DNA of 64,000 nt, taken from assembly GCA_037384065.1 (NCBI GenBank), contig JARROJ010000004.1, forward strand, positions 1 to 64,000. The letters run 5' to 3'. Within the stretch, counting starts at the first letter, position 1. Every line of letters starts with the position of its first letter. The notes beneath the pieces are model-generated. The model searched no databases. It worked only from the letters and a program-made list of their open reading frames with translations, and had not been told where the DNA came from. Origin of the DNA: JABDPF01 sp037384065 (GTDB lineage: Bacteria; Pseudomonadota; Gammaproteobacteria; Xanthomonadales; SZUA-36). Of the stretch, positions 24,510-32,812 are shown one piece after another. A program made the translations under genes and the position numbers.

Positions 24510-25856
24510 TCAGCGCCTGCCGAGCCGCGCCTGGATGTCTTCGCGCGCCGTGCGCAGCAGGGCGTCGCGGTCCAGGGAATCGAGAATCGCGCGGGCGGTC
24601 TCCCTGGGCCCGCCGCGGCCCCATGATTTGCCGCGTGCGAACCAGGTCTGGGCCATGCGGCCGGTCAGGTAGGTCGCGTACCAGGCGAGCGCACCCTGGG
24701 AAACTGCCGTGAGCGTGGTGGACAGGCCGACGCTCGCGGTTTTCAACGCGCTCGCCACCAGGTTCATGCCCCAGTAGGCGCTCATCAGCGCGACCATCTG
24801 CGCGGAGATCGTCAACAGCAGTTTCGACGCTTCGCGACGGGACAAGCGGAACCCGTAGATTTCGCCGAGGTGGATCACCAGCGCGATGTCGCCGCCGGCC
24901 GCCGCGAGGAGGTCGGTGACCGGCACCGGGTTCAGCGCGACCAGCAATCCTTTCCCCGTGCAGTAGTTGCGGATGATCCGATCGGCCGCCGCCTTGCGTG
25001 CCGCGACGATCCGGGTCGCGACCTTTTCGTCCAGTTCGCTGGCGAACAGGGCCGCGTTCAGCGCGGCCAGCGCCAGGCCTTCGTCTTCGATCAGGCGCCA
25101 GAGAGAACGCTTCAGGTCCTCGATGTCGGGCGCCCGCGCCCGCTGCTGTTCGATTTCCCGGCCCGTGTTGTCGATGCGAATCACGGTTTCCGGTCGCGGA
25201 TCCGCGGCGGCCGCGAGGACGCGGTGCGGGGGCAGGAGGTGGGCACTGCGTTCGCGCAGCCGCTGCAGCAGCAGATCGCGTTCCGCCGTGGTGTAGCGGT
25301 CGGCCTTGTTCAACACCAGCAAAACCGTTCGGTGCGCGCCGGACAGGGATTCCAGGGCTCGCAACTCGGCGTCGGTCAGATCGGCTTCGCAGAGCATCAG
25401 CGTGATGTCCGCGCGCCGGGCGACCCGGCGCGCGAGCCGTTCGCGTTCGGCGCCGTCAACCTCGTCGATGCCGGGGGTGTCGACCAGCACCACGTTGCCG
25501 TCCCGGAAGGAGCGCCACTCGGCGTGCCCCTCGGCGATGGTCTCGCCGTGCAGCGGGCTGGTGCTGAATGCGTCACGCCGCATCAGCGCGTTCAGCAGGG
25601 AAGACTTGCCGACGCCGACCCGCCCGAAGGCGGCAATGTGGATTTCACTGTTGCGCAGTTTTTCGGAGATCGCGTGGATCTCGTCGAATTCCTCGCTCAG
25701 TTCGGCCCGGACCGCAGCGGGAATGCTGGTGTCCTCGATCAGGTCGCGCAGATTGCGATTCGCGTCGAGAAGATGCCGCTCAGGCGCTGTCTTCCCGGTC
25801 GCGGCCGCTGAGCGCGATTTTCGCAAACCGCCCCGCACCCGATTCCAGATGTTCAT
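24510..25856 (-). CDS. GTPase with C-terminal DUF697-like membrane domain
   Basis: 448 residues. The G domain (about residues 70-230) has G1 GRVGVGKSS, G3 DTPGIDE and G4 NKAD. The C-terminal part carries DUF697/YcjF-like hydrophobic segments (VTDLLAAAGGDIALVIHLGEIYGF, LLTISAQMVALMSAYWGMNLVASAL). The family is related to Era-like GTPases fused to a membrane-associated domain; its cellular role is not established. The ATG at 25856 lies inside the upstream gene, with a 77-base overlap, and no better start exists before the G domain. Together with the upstream paralogue it suggests a two-GTPase system acting on the membrane. Confidence 0.82.
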   Translation of the reverse strand: MNIWNRVRGGLRKSRSAAATGKTAPERHLLDANRNLRDLIEDTSIPAAVRAELSEEFDEIHAISEKLRNSEIHIAAFGRVGVGKSSLLNALMRRDAFSTSPLHGETIAEGHAEWRSFRDGNVVLVDTPGIDEVDGAERERLARRVARRADITLMLCEADLTDAELRALESLSGAHRTVLLVLNKADRYTTAERDLLLQRLRERSAHLLPPHRVLAAAADPRPETVIRIDNTGREIEQQRARAPDIEDLKRSLWRLIEDEGLALAALNAALFASELDEKVATRIVAARKAAADRIIRNYCTGKGLLVALNPVPVTDLLAAAGGDIALVIHLGEIYGFRLSRREASKLLLTISAQMVALMSAYWGMNLVASALKTASVGLSTTLTAVSQGALAWYATYLTGRMAQTWFARGKSWGRGGPRETARAILDSLDRDALLRTAREDIQARLGRR

Positions 25857-27246
25857 TCATGAGGTCCTCGAAAGCGCGCGCCGCCGGGTAGGCGCGCAGT
25901 TCGCCGCGGCTTGCCATGGTCTGTGCGGCGGCCCGACCCAGGCTGTCGAAAATCATTCCGTAGGCCACGGCGTGAACGACACCGCCGGAAATGGTGCCCA
26001 CGCCCGGAAACGCCTTGAGCGCGTTGCCGGCGATGGCGAGGGTCAGTGCGGTCATGTTGCGGACGCGGCCGCCGGCCAGTTTGATGAAGGATTCAATCTC
26101 GATTTCCTTGACCGGAACTTCATACAGGCGCGACAGTTCGCGCACCAGGCGCGTCGCGAGGACTCCCTGGATGACGAGGTCCGAACCGGGCGCGACGGCC
26201 GCCAGGGCGCCGATCACGGCGCGTCGGGCATACGTGCTCACCAGTTCGTCCGCTTTCTGTTCCCGGTAGCGGTCGCGCGCGGCTTCGAGCTTCTCGCTGG
26301 CCAGCATGAGCACGGCGGTCTGCCGCAGCGACTCCATCAGGTCCTGGTCCTGGTCGATGTGCCGCTGCACGGTGTCGACCAGCGCCCCGATCTCGGCCGG
26401 GCGCTCTCGAACGTCGCGTTGCTCGATGCCTTCGCCGAGCAGGCGGACGACATCCTCGCGCCCGCCGGTCCGCACCGCGACGACGTCCCGCTCGGGGAGG
26501 CCCGTCTTGCGCCTCAGTTCGTCCAGCAGTCGCTCGCGTTCCTGGTCCGTGTAGCGGTCGGTCTTGTTCAGCGCCAGCACCACCGGCTTGTCGAAGCCCT
26601 TGAGGTAATCGAGTTGCGCCGCCTGGCTCGCCGACAGATCGCTGTCGCAGAGAAAGATCACCAGGTGGGCGCGCCGCGTTTCCTCGCGCGCCGCGGCGTC
26701 GTCCTCGAGGTTGAAGCCCGGCAGGTCGGCGATGACGATACGGTCGCCCGACGGCGCCTGCCAGGCATAGTGACGGATGTCGGTCGTGGTGCCCGCGCGC
26801 GGATCGGTTTCGATCGTGGCCTCGGGCAGGATCGCGCGAACGAGACTGCTCTTGCCGCTGCTGACCTCGCCATACACCGCGATGTGGATCTCGCCGGTCT
26901 GTTCGCGCCGGCGCTGCTCGCGAATTTCCTCGAGCGCGGCGCTGACGTCGACCCCGGCCCGCGCCGACTCGAGCAACTCACCTTCCAGTTCGTCAGCCGA
27001 GAGGCGCTGGCGTTTGGCGGGTTTTCGGTCGGCTTTGCGCGACGGCCGGAACCAGGCCCAGAACACCGCCAGGGTCGCCAGCGGCAGGCCGGCGAGGATC
27101 AGTCCGTAGCCGACCTGAATCCACAGCGGGGCCTGCCTGAGGTAATGCCAGACGGTCAGCGCCGTCTCGGTGGCGATGAGCACCAGGAACATCACCAGGA
27201 AGGCGGCGATCAGGATAGCGATGGCGACGAGGAGGCGTACCGGCAT
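25780..27246 (-). CDS. membrane GTPase, YcjF/DUF697 type
   Basis: 488 residues, a distant paralogue of the downstream GTPase. Two N-terminal membrane segments (about 2-28 and 37-59) precede a G domain with G1 GEVSSGKSS, a switch threonine run AGTTTD, G3 DLPGFN and G4 NKTD. The C-terminal helical hydrophobic part includes YARRAVIGALAAVAPGSDLVIQGVLATRLV and a KAFPGVGTISGG stretch, as in DUF697 proteins. The start at 27246 begins at the first membrane helix; an upstream in-frame ATG at 27297 adds an unconserved stretch. It is the first gene of a two-gene operon with a 77-base overlap. Function unknown beyond GTP binding. Confidence 0.85.
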   Translation of the reverse strand: MPVRLLVAIAILIAAFLVMFLVLIATETALTVWHYLRQAPLWIQVGYGLILAGLPLATLAVFWAWFRPSRKADRKPAKRQRLSADELEGELLESARAGVDVSAALEEIREQRRREQTGEIHIAVYGEVSSGKSSLVRAILPEATIETDPRAGTTTDIRHYAWQAPSGDRIVIADLPGFNLEDDAAAREETRRAHLVIFLCDSDLSASQAAQLDYLKGFDKPVVLALNKTDRYTDQERERLLDELRRKTGLPERDVVAVRTGGREDVVRLLGEGIEQRDVRERPAEIGALVDTVQRHIDQDQDLMESLRQTAVLMLASEKLEAARDRYREQKADELVSTYARRAVIGALAAVAPGSDLVIQGVLATRLVRELSRLYEVPVKEIEIESFIKLAGGRVRNMTALTLAIAGNALKAFPGVGTISGGVVHAVAYGMIFDSLGRAAAQTMASRGELRAYPAARAFEDLMNEHLESGAGRFAKIALSGRDREDSA

Positions 27247-27305
27247 GGGTGAAGAGTCTGTCGAACCGGCTCGAGAATAGCATGTCCCGGACGTCATGGC
27301 CGCTA

Positions 27306-27334
27306 TTGAATCGCGCCCGCGGTGGCGCTAGAGT
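27306..27334 (+). promoter_or_regulatory. predicted promoter of the histidine kinase-like gene
   Basis: TTGAAT (27306-27311), 17 bases, TAGAGT (27329-27334): 4/6 matches on each side with ideal spacing. Transcription would start near 27341, just before the long hairpin at 27348. Confidence 0.5.
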
Positions 27335-27347
27335 GAATGCCGTTCGG

Positions 27348-27401
27348 GGCACCGCGCGCCCCGGCCGGCACGCTCTCTGAGCGGGCCGGCTTCGCGGTGC
27401 C
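27348..27401 (+). promoter_or_regulatory. long stem-loop in the 5' leader of the histidine kinase-like gene
   Basis: GGCACCGCG (27348-27356) pairs perfectly with CGCGGTGCC (27393-27401). Inside lies a second stem: GCCGGC-A-CGCTC (27364-27375) with GAGCG-G-GCCGGC (27379-27390), closed by a TCT loop. The whole forms a rod of about 20 base pairs placed two bases before the AGAGGGG ribosome site. No T-run follows, so it is a leader structure and not a terminator. Confidence 0.6.
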
Positions 27402-27416
27402 AAGAGGGGATACAAA

Positions 27417-28460
27417 ATGGGGCAAAAACCGACCGCCGTTTCGGCGGCCCATCCGACGATCGACGACCTGGACGTTCTGCAGCATGAGCTGGGCAACGTG
27501 GTGCATGGCGTCGTCTGCGTTGCGGAACTGCTGCGGGAGTCCGGTCTGGACGCGCAACAGCGGCGCTGGCTGACGACCATCGACCAGGCCTGCGGGCAGA
27601 TCCGCGGCATCCTGGCGCATGCGCGCCAAGCACGGCAGGATTCCGCCGTTGCGCCGGGCCCGGTCCGCTTGAACGGCGTCGCCCTGCTCGAGGACACGCT
27701 GCTGGCGCACGCGCCGCTGGCCGCGGGGGCGGGCGTTGAACTGCTGTTGCGGATTGCGCCCCGACTGCCCGCGTACTGGCGCAGTGACCCCTGCCGGTTA
27801 CGGCAGTTGCTCGACAACCTGGTCGGAAACGCGATTCGGTACGCGCGCAACGGGACCGTCATGGTCGAGGCCGTGGCGCGACCGGGTGATTCCGACGCGC
27901 TGATCATCCGTGTCCTCGATTCCGGGCCGGGCGTCGAGGATGCCGAGGGCCTGTTCGAGGCCTACCGACGCGGCTTCGCCGGCCGGCACGGGCCGCGCGG
28001 CAGCGGCCTCGGTCTTTACATCTGCCGCTGTATCGCCGAAACGCTGGGCGGCGTCATCCGCTGCCGGAACCGGCGCTCCGGCGGGGCCAGCTTCGAGGTT
28101 CGCCTGCCGCGGACGCTGCAGGGCGACCTGTGCGACTGGCCGCCGCTGCAATCACTTGCCCCCCTCTCGTGTCGCCTGGAACTCGATGCCGACCGCGAGC
28201 GATGCGTCGGCGCCTTGCTCGATCGCCTGGGGGTTCGCTGGGGGACCGCCGATGCTCCGCCGCGGGCCGTGTCGGACCGCGCTCTGTCGTGTGTGATCCG
28301 CCGCCGGTATCGCGGCGCCGGGTCGCCGGGGACGGGGTTGGTTATCGTCGCCAGGCGCCCGGGGGCGGCGGCCCGCACGGTGCACGTCCCCGGGCCGGTG
28401 CTCGAATCGTCGCTGGAAAGCGCGCTGTATCGTCTTTCGCTCGACGCGCGGCTGGCCTAG
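27417..28460 (+). CDS. cytosolic histidine kinase-like ATPase, orphan
   Basis: 347 residues without a membrane segment. A short dimerisation/phosphoacceptor helix with VLQHELGNVVHGV (H23) is followed by a HATPase_c domain: N box LLDNLVGNAIRYARNG, G1 box LDSGPGVED and G2 box RGSGLGLYICRC. The C-terminal 100 residues (from about 245) have no recognised domain and could be a degenerate receiver or output domain. No response regulator is adjacent, and there is no sensor domain, so a partner must act from elsewhere. AGAGGGG lies 8 bases before the ATG. The stop overlaps the stop of the convergent hemE by a few bases. Confidence 0.82.
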   Translation: MGQKPTAVSAAHPTIDDLDVLQHELGNVVHGVVCVAELLRESGLDAQQRRWLTTIDQACGQIRGILAHARQARQDSAVAPGPVRLNGVALLEDTLLAHAPLAAGAGVELLLRIAPRLPAYWRSDPCRLRQLLDNLVGNAIRYARNGTVMVEAVARPGDSDALIIRVLDSGPGVEDAEGLFEAYRRGFAGRHGPRGSGLGLYICRCIAETLGGVIRCRNRRSGGASFEVRLPRTLQGDLCDWPPLQSLAPLSCRLELDADRERCVGALLDRLGVRWGTADAPPRAVSDRALSCVIRRRYRGAGSPGTGLVIVARRPGAAARTVHVPGPVLESSLESALYRLSLDARLA

Positions 28461-29521
28461 TCCGCGTGCAGCGCGGGGCTGAACTCCTGCACGGCATCGA
28501 GCAGCGCGGCGAGGTGATCGGGGTCGACGTCCGGCGTGATGCCATGGCCGAGGTTGAACACGTGGCCTTCGCCGGGGCCGAAACTTTCCAGCGTGCGTTG
28601 CACCTCGCGCCGAATGACGCTCGGTTCCGCGAGCAGGATCGAAGGATCCAGGTTGCCTTGCAGGGCCACGCGACGCCCGACGCGTTGCCGCGCTTCGGCC
28701 AGCGTGACCGTCCAGTCCACCCCGAGTGCGTCACAGCCGCTTCCGGCCAGGGCCTCGAGCTGCGTGTTGCACCCCTTGCTGAACAGGATCACCGGCACCG
28801 GCCGCCCTTCGTTCTCGCGCGTCAGGCCTTCGACGATCCGCTGCATGTAGTCCAGCGAGAATTCCCGGTAGGCGTCGAACGACAGGGCGCCGCCCCAGGT
28901 GTCGAAGATCTGCACGGCCTGGGCGCCGGCCTCGATCTGGGCGTTGAGGTAATCCGTCACGGTGTCGGCCAGCGTGGCGAGCAGTTCGTGCGCCGCAGCG
29001 GGCTCCTGGTACAGCAGCCGCTTGGCCTTGCCGAAGGTTTTACTGGAGCCGCCCTCGATCATGTACGTGGCCAGCGTCCAGGGGCTGCCGCTGAACCCGA
29101 TCAGGGGGACCTTGCCGCCGATCTCGCTGCGGGTCAGGCGCACCGCGTCGGTCACGTAGCGCAGCGACTCCGTGACGTCGGGCCGCGGCAGGCGGCGAAT
29201 GGCCTCGACACTGGTGAGCGGGCGCTCGAACTTCGGTCCCTCGCCCGCGACGAAGTGCAGGCCGAGCCCCATCGCATCGGGAATGGTCAGGATGTCGGAG
29301 AAGATGATCGCCGCATCCAGCGGATAGCGACGCAGTGGCTGCAGGGTCACCTCGCAGGCCAGTTCCGGCGTCTGGCACAGCGTCATGAAGTCGCCGGCCC
29401 GGGCGCGCGTGGCGCGGTATTCGGGCAGGTACCGTCCGGCCTGTCGCATGATCCAGACCGGGGTGCGGTCGACGGGCTGGCGCAGCAGCGCGCGCAGAAA
29501 GCGGTCGTTTTGAAGTTTCAT
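28457..29521 (-). CDS. hemE: uroporphyrinogen decarboxylase
   Basis: 354 residues, same as E. coli HemE. It removes four carboxyl groups from uroporphyrinogen III to give coproporphyrinogen III in haem synthesis, in the cytosol and without cofactor. Family signatures are PVWIMRQAGRYLPEYR near residue 22, with the substrate-binding arginines, and IGFSGSPWTLATYMIEGGSSK; FSDILTIPDAMG contains the catalytic aspartate region, and FNLGHGITPDVDP the conserved C-terminal histidine. It follows aroB by 30 bases on the same strand, so aroK-aroB-hemE are probably co-transcribed. Confidence 0.97.
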   Translation of the reverse strand: MKLQNDRFLRALLRQPVDRTPVWIMRQAGRYLPEYRATRARAGDFMTLCQTPELACEVTLQPLRRYPLDAAIIFSDILTIPDAMGLGLHFVAGEGPKFERPLTSVEAIRRLPRPDVTESLRYVTDAVRLTRSEIGGKVPLIGFSGSPWTLATYMIEGGSSKTFGKAKRLLYQEPAAAHELLATLADTVTDYLNAQIEAGAQAVQIFDTWGGALSFDAYREFSLDYMQRIVEGLTRENEGRPVPVILFSKGCNTQLEALAGSGCDALGVDWTVTLAEARQRVGRRVALQGNLDPSILLAEPSVIRREVQRTLESFGPGEGHVFNLGHGITPDVDPDHLAALLDAVQEFSPALHAD

Positions 29522-29551
29522 TGGCGTTTTCCGTGGGCCGCGTCGCGTGGT

Positions 29552-30631
29552 TCAGGCCCGATTGGTCTCCATTGCGTTCAGAATGTCGTCAGCGCTGCTC
29601 TCGCGATCGACCAGCGCCGTGCCGATACCTCGCAACAGCACGAGGCGCAGACCGCTGGCGACGGCCTTCTTGTCCAGTTCGAGGGCCGCCGCGAGGCGAG
29701 CCGGATCCAGGTTCGCGGGAATGCGGACCGGCAGGTCGAAGCGGGTCAGCAGGGCGTCGATCCGATCGGCCGTTCCACCGGGGCAAAGCCCGCGTCGTTC
29801 GCTCAATAGCGCCGCGGTCACCATGCCGATCGCGACGGCTTCACCGTGCAGGAAGGCGGCGTAGGCGGTCTCGGACTCCAGCGCGTGGCCGAAGCTGTGG
29901 CCCAGGTTGAGCAGGGCGCGCACGCCCGATTCCTTCTCGTCCTGACTCACGATGCGCGCCTTGTTCTCCACCGAGCGCCGGATCATCTCGTCGATCGCGC
30001 CGGTTTCGCGCGCGGCGATGCGGTCGGCGTTCGCCTCCAGCCAGTCGAAGAATGGCGCATCGCAGATCGCACCGTACTTGATAACCTCGGCCACGCCGGC
30101 GTTGAATTCGCGGGCGGGCAGCGTATCGAGCGTCGCCGAGTCGATGATCACCGCGGCGGGCTGATGAAAGGCGCCGATCAGGTTCTTGCCGCGCACGTGG
30201 TTGACGCCGGTCTTGCCGCCGACCGAGGCGTCGACCTGGGCAAGCAGCGTCGTCGGCGCCTGCAGGAAACGCACGCCCCGCATGTAGGCGGCCGCGGCGA
30301 AGCCGGTAATATCGCCGACGACGCCGCCGCCGAGCGCGATGAGTTGCGTATCGCGGCGCGCCTGCCGGTCGACCAACCGGTCGATGATGCCCTGCCAGGT
30401 CCCGACCGTCTTGTGGCGTTCGCCGTCGGGAAGGACATGCACGTCGAACGTCCGGCCGCCGAGGCCGGCCGCGAGGGTTTCGAGATACAGAGGCGCGACG
30501 ACCTCGTTGCTGACCACCAGAACATGGCCGCCGCCCAGGTGCGGCGCCCAGAGATCCTCGCGCGCCAGTCCGCCGCGGCCGAGGTAGACCGGGTAACGCG
30601 TGCTTTCGAGCTGGATATCGACGGTGATCAT
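29552..30631 (-). CDS. aroB: 3-dehydroquinate synthase
   Basis: 359 residues. It converts DAHP to 3-dehydroquinate, the second step of the shikimate pathway, using NAD and a divalent metal. NAD-binding GGGVVGDITGFAAA, PTTLLAQVDASVGGKTGVNH, the metal-binding EVIKYG glutamate and the histidines in LNLGHSFGHALE and LHGEAVAIGM are all present. The start at 30631 overlaps the aroK stop as ATGA, the usual aroKB coupling in gammaproteobacteria. Confidence 0.97.
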   Translation of the reverse strand: MITVDIQLESTRYPVYLGRGGLAREDLWAPHLGGGHVLVVSNEVVAPLYLETLAAGLGGRTFDVHVLPDGERHKTVGTWQGIIDRLVDRQARRDTQLIALGGGVVGDITGFAAAAYMRGVRFLQAPTTLLAQVDASVGGKTGVNHVRGKNLIGAFHQPAAVIIDSATLDTLPAREFNAGVAEVIKYGAICDAPFFDWLEANADRIAARETGAIDEMIRRSVENKARIVSQDEKESGVRALLNLGHSFGHALESETAYAAFLHGEAVAIGMVTAALLSERRGLCPGGTADRIDALLTRFDLPVRIPANLDPARLAAALELDKKAVASGLRLVLLRGIGTALVDRESSADDILNAMETNRA

Positions 30632-31182
30632 GTCCGTTCCCGGTGATGCCGGATGACGTCGGCCAGTTGGCGGGCGACGACGTCCGGGTTCCTGTTGCGG
30701 GCCGGAAATTCGATTTCCGCGACCGCCTCGTACAGCGGATTGCGCTGTTCCGCGAGTTTCTGCAACCGTTCCCGGCGGTCGGGCGTCTGCAGCAGGGGCC
30801 GTGAACGGTCGCGTCCCAGGCGCCGCAACTGTTGCTCGACCGAGGTCTTCAGATAGACGACCAGGCCCCGGCGTTGCAGGATCTCGCGGTTCGCCGCCTG
30901 GATCACGACGCCACCGCCCGTCGCCAGCAGAATCCCGTCCCGGGCGGCCAGTTCCTCGAGCATCTGGGCCTCGCGGACCCGGAACCCCTGCTCGCCTTCG
31001 ACGTCGAAGATCAGGTTGACGCTGGCGCCCGTCCGGGCTTCGAGTTCCCGGTCGCAGTCAAGGAATTCGAGCCCCAGCAGGCCGGCGAGACGCTGTCCGA
31101 TCGTCGTCTTGCCCGATCCCATCGGTCCGACCAGAAACACGTTGTCACCGGATTCAGGCACGGCGCGTCGCCCTGCGTGCAA
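30628..31182 (-). CDS. aroK: shikimate kinase
   Basis: Phosphorylates shikimate with ATP to shikimate-3-phosphate. Walker A is GPMGSGKTT, preceded by VFLVG; the shikimate-binding DCDRELEARTG, FRVREAQML and ATGGGVV motifs follow, then the lid RDRSRPLL and the RNPLY block. As written it has 184 residues from ATG 31182, which has CGGGG upstream. A GTG at 31161 would give 177 residues, closer to E. coli AroK (173), and cannot be excluded. It overlaps aroB by 4 bases and is divergent from the exosortase gene. Confidence 0.95.
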   Translation of the reverse strand: MHAGRRAVPESGDNVFLVGPMGSGKTTIGQRLAGLLGLEFLDCDRELEARTGASVNLIFDVEGEQGFRVREAQMLEELAARDGILLATGGGVVIQAANREILQRRGLVVYLKTSVEQQLRRLGRDRSRPLLQTPDRRERLQKLAEQRNPLYEAVAEIEFPARNRNPDVVARQLADVIRHHRERT

Positions 31183-31241
31183 GCCCCGGCGACTTTGGGT
31201 ACCATGGCCCGGTTTCCGGGAAATCCCCGTGGCGAGAGTCT

Positions 31242-31766
31242 GTGATCCGCTTTTTCGTTCTCTTTTCGGTTTTACTGGTCGGCCTGTTCACGCTGGAGAT
31301 TCTACAGCCGGTGGAAAGGCTCGTCATCCTGCCGTTCACCTCGCTGGTGGCGGACGTGAGCGTCTGGCTGATTACCCTGTTCGACGACAACGTGATCGCC
31401 GTCGCGAACGTCATTCGGGACGGGACCAGCGGTTTTGGAGTCCGGATCGAACGGGGCTGCAACGGCGTCGAGGCCCTGATCATCCTGTTCGCGGCGATCT
31501 TCGCGTTTCCGGCGCCACTCAAGAACAAGCTGATCGGCTTCGCCATCGGATTTGTCGCCATCCAGGGTCTGAACCTGGTGCGCATCATCAGCCTGTTCTA
31601 TCTCGGACAATGGAACCAGGTCGCCTTCGAGTGGTTTCATCTCTACCTGTGGCAGGCGTTGATCATTCTCGACGCGCTGGTGGTCTGGCTCATCTGGCTG
31701 CGGACGCTGCCACGAGCCGGCGCGCAGCGTGTGAACGAAACCGCGGCGAGCGCGCAGGACGGGTGA
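31242..31766 (+). CDS. xrtH: exosortase H-like membrane cysteine transpeptidase
   Basis: 174 residues with about five membrane helices, starting at GTG 31242. Exosortases process proteins carrying a C-terminal PEP-CTERM-like sorting signal. The expected triad is visible: Cys73 in ERGCNGVEALIIL, Arg114 in GLNLVRIISLFYLG and His133 in EWFHLYLWQALI. The short length and the RGCNGVEA form fit the exosortase H type that serves IPTLxxWG-CTERM proteins. No protein with such a tail is encoded in this window, so its substrates lie elsewhere. It is followed 4 bases later by pdxH, probably by chance of transcription and not by shared function. Confidence 0.85.
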   Translation: MIRFFVLFSVLLVGLFTLEILQPVERLVILPFTSLVADVSVWLITLFDDNVIAVANVIRDGTSGFGVRIERGCNGVEALIILFAAIFAFPAPLKNKLIGFAIGFVAIQGLNLVRIISLFYLGQWNQVAFEWFHLYLWQALIILDALVVWLIWLRTLPRAGAQRVNETAASAQDG

Positions 31767-31770
31767 GCGA

Positions 31771-32355
31771 ATGCTTCTGAACGACGAAATCATCAGCGAG
31801 TTCAACCGCTTCTTCAAACGGGCGCGCGAATGCGGCGAGCAGGAGCCGACCGCGATGGTGCTGGCCACCAGCGATGGCGCCGGCCGGGTGACCTCGCGCA
31901 CCGTTCTGCTCAAGGCGCTGGATGAAAACGGATTCGTGTTTTTCACGAATACGAACAGCACCAAGGGTCGGCAGCTGCGGCAGAGTCCCCGGGCCGCGGC
32001 GACGTTCCTGTGGAAGGCCAGCGGTTGCCAGGTGCAACTGGTCGGCACCGTTTCCCAGGTCAGCGACGAGGCCGCCGATGCCTATTTTTCGACGCGTGAC
32101 CGGAACAGCCAGATCGGCGCCTGGGCCTCGGACCAGTCGGCCCCGCTCGAAAGCCGGGAGGCCCTGATGGAGCGGGTCAGCGCGCTCGAGCAGAAGTACG
32201 CCGGTCGCGAGGTGCCGCGCCCGCCGCACTGGACCGGTTTCACCCTGCACCCCGAATCGGTCGAATTCTGGACGCAGCGCGAGTTCCGCCTGCACGACCG
32301 CTTCGTTTACACGGCCCGTGACGGGGCCTGGGTCCGGCAGCGGCTGAATCCCTGA
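31771..32355 (+). CDS. pdxH: pyridoxamine 5'-phosphate oxidase
   Basis: 194 residues. FMN-dependent oxidation of PNP or PMP to pyridoxal 5'-phosphate. FMN- and substrate-binding blocks are clear: RTVLLKALDENGFVFFTNTNSTKGRQLRQSPRAA, SRDRNSQIGAWASDQS-like segment and the C-terminal EFWxxxxxRLHDRFVY with the conserved RxH. It is about 24 residues shorter at the N-terminus than E. coli PdxH and lacks the GGLxxxDLPxDPLxLF beginning; no upstream codon restores it. Short forms exist, so the enzyme is probably functional. It starts 4 bases after xrtH. Confidence 0.93.
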   Translation: MLLNDEIISEFNRFFKRARECGEQEPTAMVLATSDGAGRVTSRTVLLKALDENGFVFFTNTNSTKGRQLRQSPRAAATFLWKASGCQVQLVGTVSQVSDEAADAYFSTRDRNSQIGAWASDQSAPLESREALMERVSALEQKYAGREVPRPPHWTGFTLHPESVEFWTQREFRLHDRFVYTARDGAWVRQRLNP

Positions 32356-32362
32356 GCACATT

Positions 32363-32779
32363 ATGGCGGCCTACACCACGCAACTCGAAGTCGACACCCG
32401 TGGACGCGGCTTCAACGACATCAGCGCCGCGGTGCAGGCCGCGGTCGGGCAAAGCGGCGTCGACGTCGGGCTCTGCCAGCTGTTCATCCGGCACACCAGT
32501 GCGTCCCTGCTCGTCACGGAGAACGCCGATCCCGACGTGCGCCGCGACCTGGAAACGTTCATGTCCCGCGTGGCGCCGGATGGCGATCCGGCCTGGGTTC
32601 ATTCGCTGGAAGGCCCCGACGACATGCCGGCCCACATCCGCTCGGTGCTGACGTGTTCCGACCTGAGCATTCCGGTTCGCAAGGGGCGACTCGGCCTGGG
32701 GACCTGGCAGGGCGTGTATCTCTGGGAGCATCGCGCACGACCGCACCGCCGGCGCGTCGATGTCACCGTTCTCGGATGA
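32363..32779 (+). CDS. YjbQ/UPF0047 family protein
   Basis: 138 residues. YjbQ-family proteins form trimers binding metal through conserved histidines; a secondary thiamine-phosphate synthase activity has been reported for E. coli YjbQ, but the physiological role is unclear. Here the family signatures are LCQLFIRHTSASLLVTENADPDVRRDLE, HSLEGPDDMPAHIRSVL and LGTWQGVYLWEHR. It lies 7 bases after pdxH and both relate, at least nominally, to vitamin cofactors. It ends 33 bases before a convergent DUF4426 gene. Confidence 0.92.
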   Translation: MAAYTTQLEVDTRGRGFNDISAAVQAAVGQSGVDVGLCQLFIRHTSASLLVTENADPDVRRDLETFMSRVAPDGDPAWVHSLEGPDDMPAHIRSVLTCSDLSIPVRKGRLGLGTWQGVYLWEHRARPHRRRVDVTVLG

Positions 32780-32812
32780 TCCGCCCGATTTGCGGCCGTT
32801 CGGCCGCGCCGG

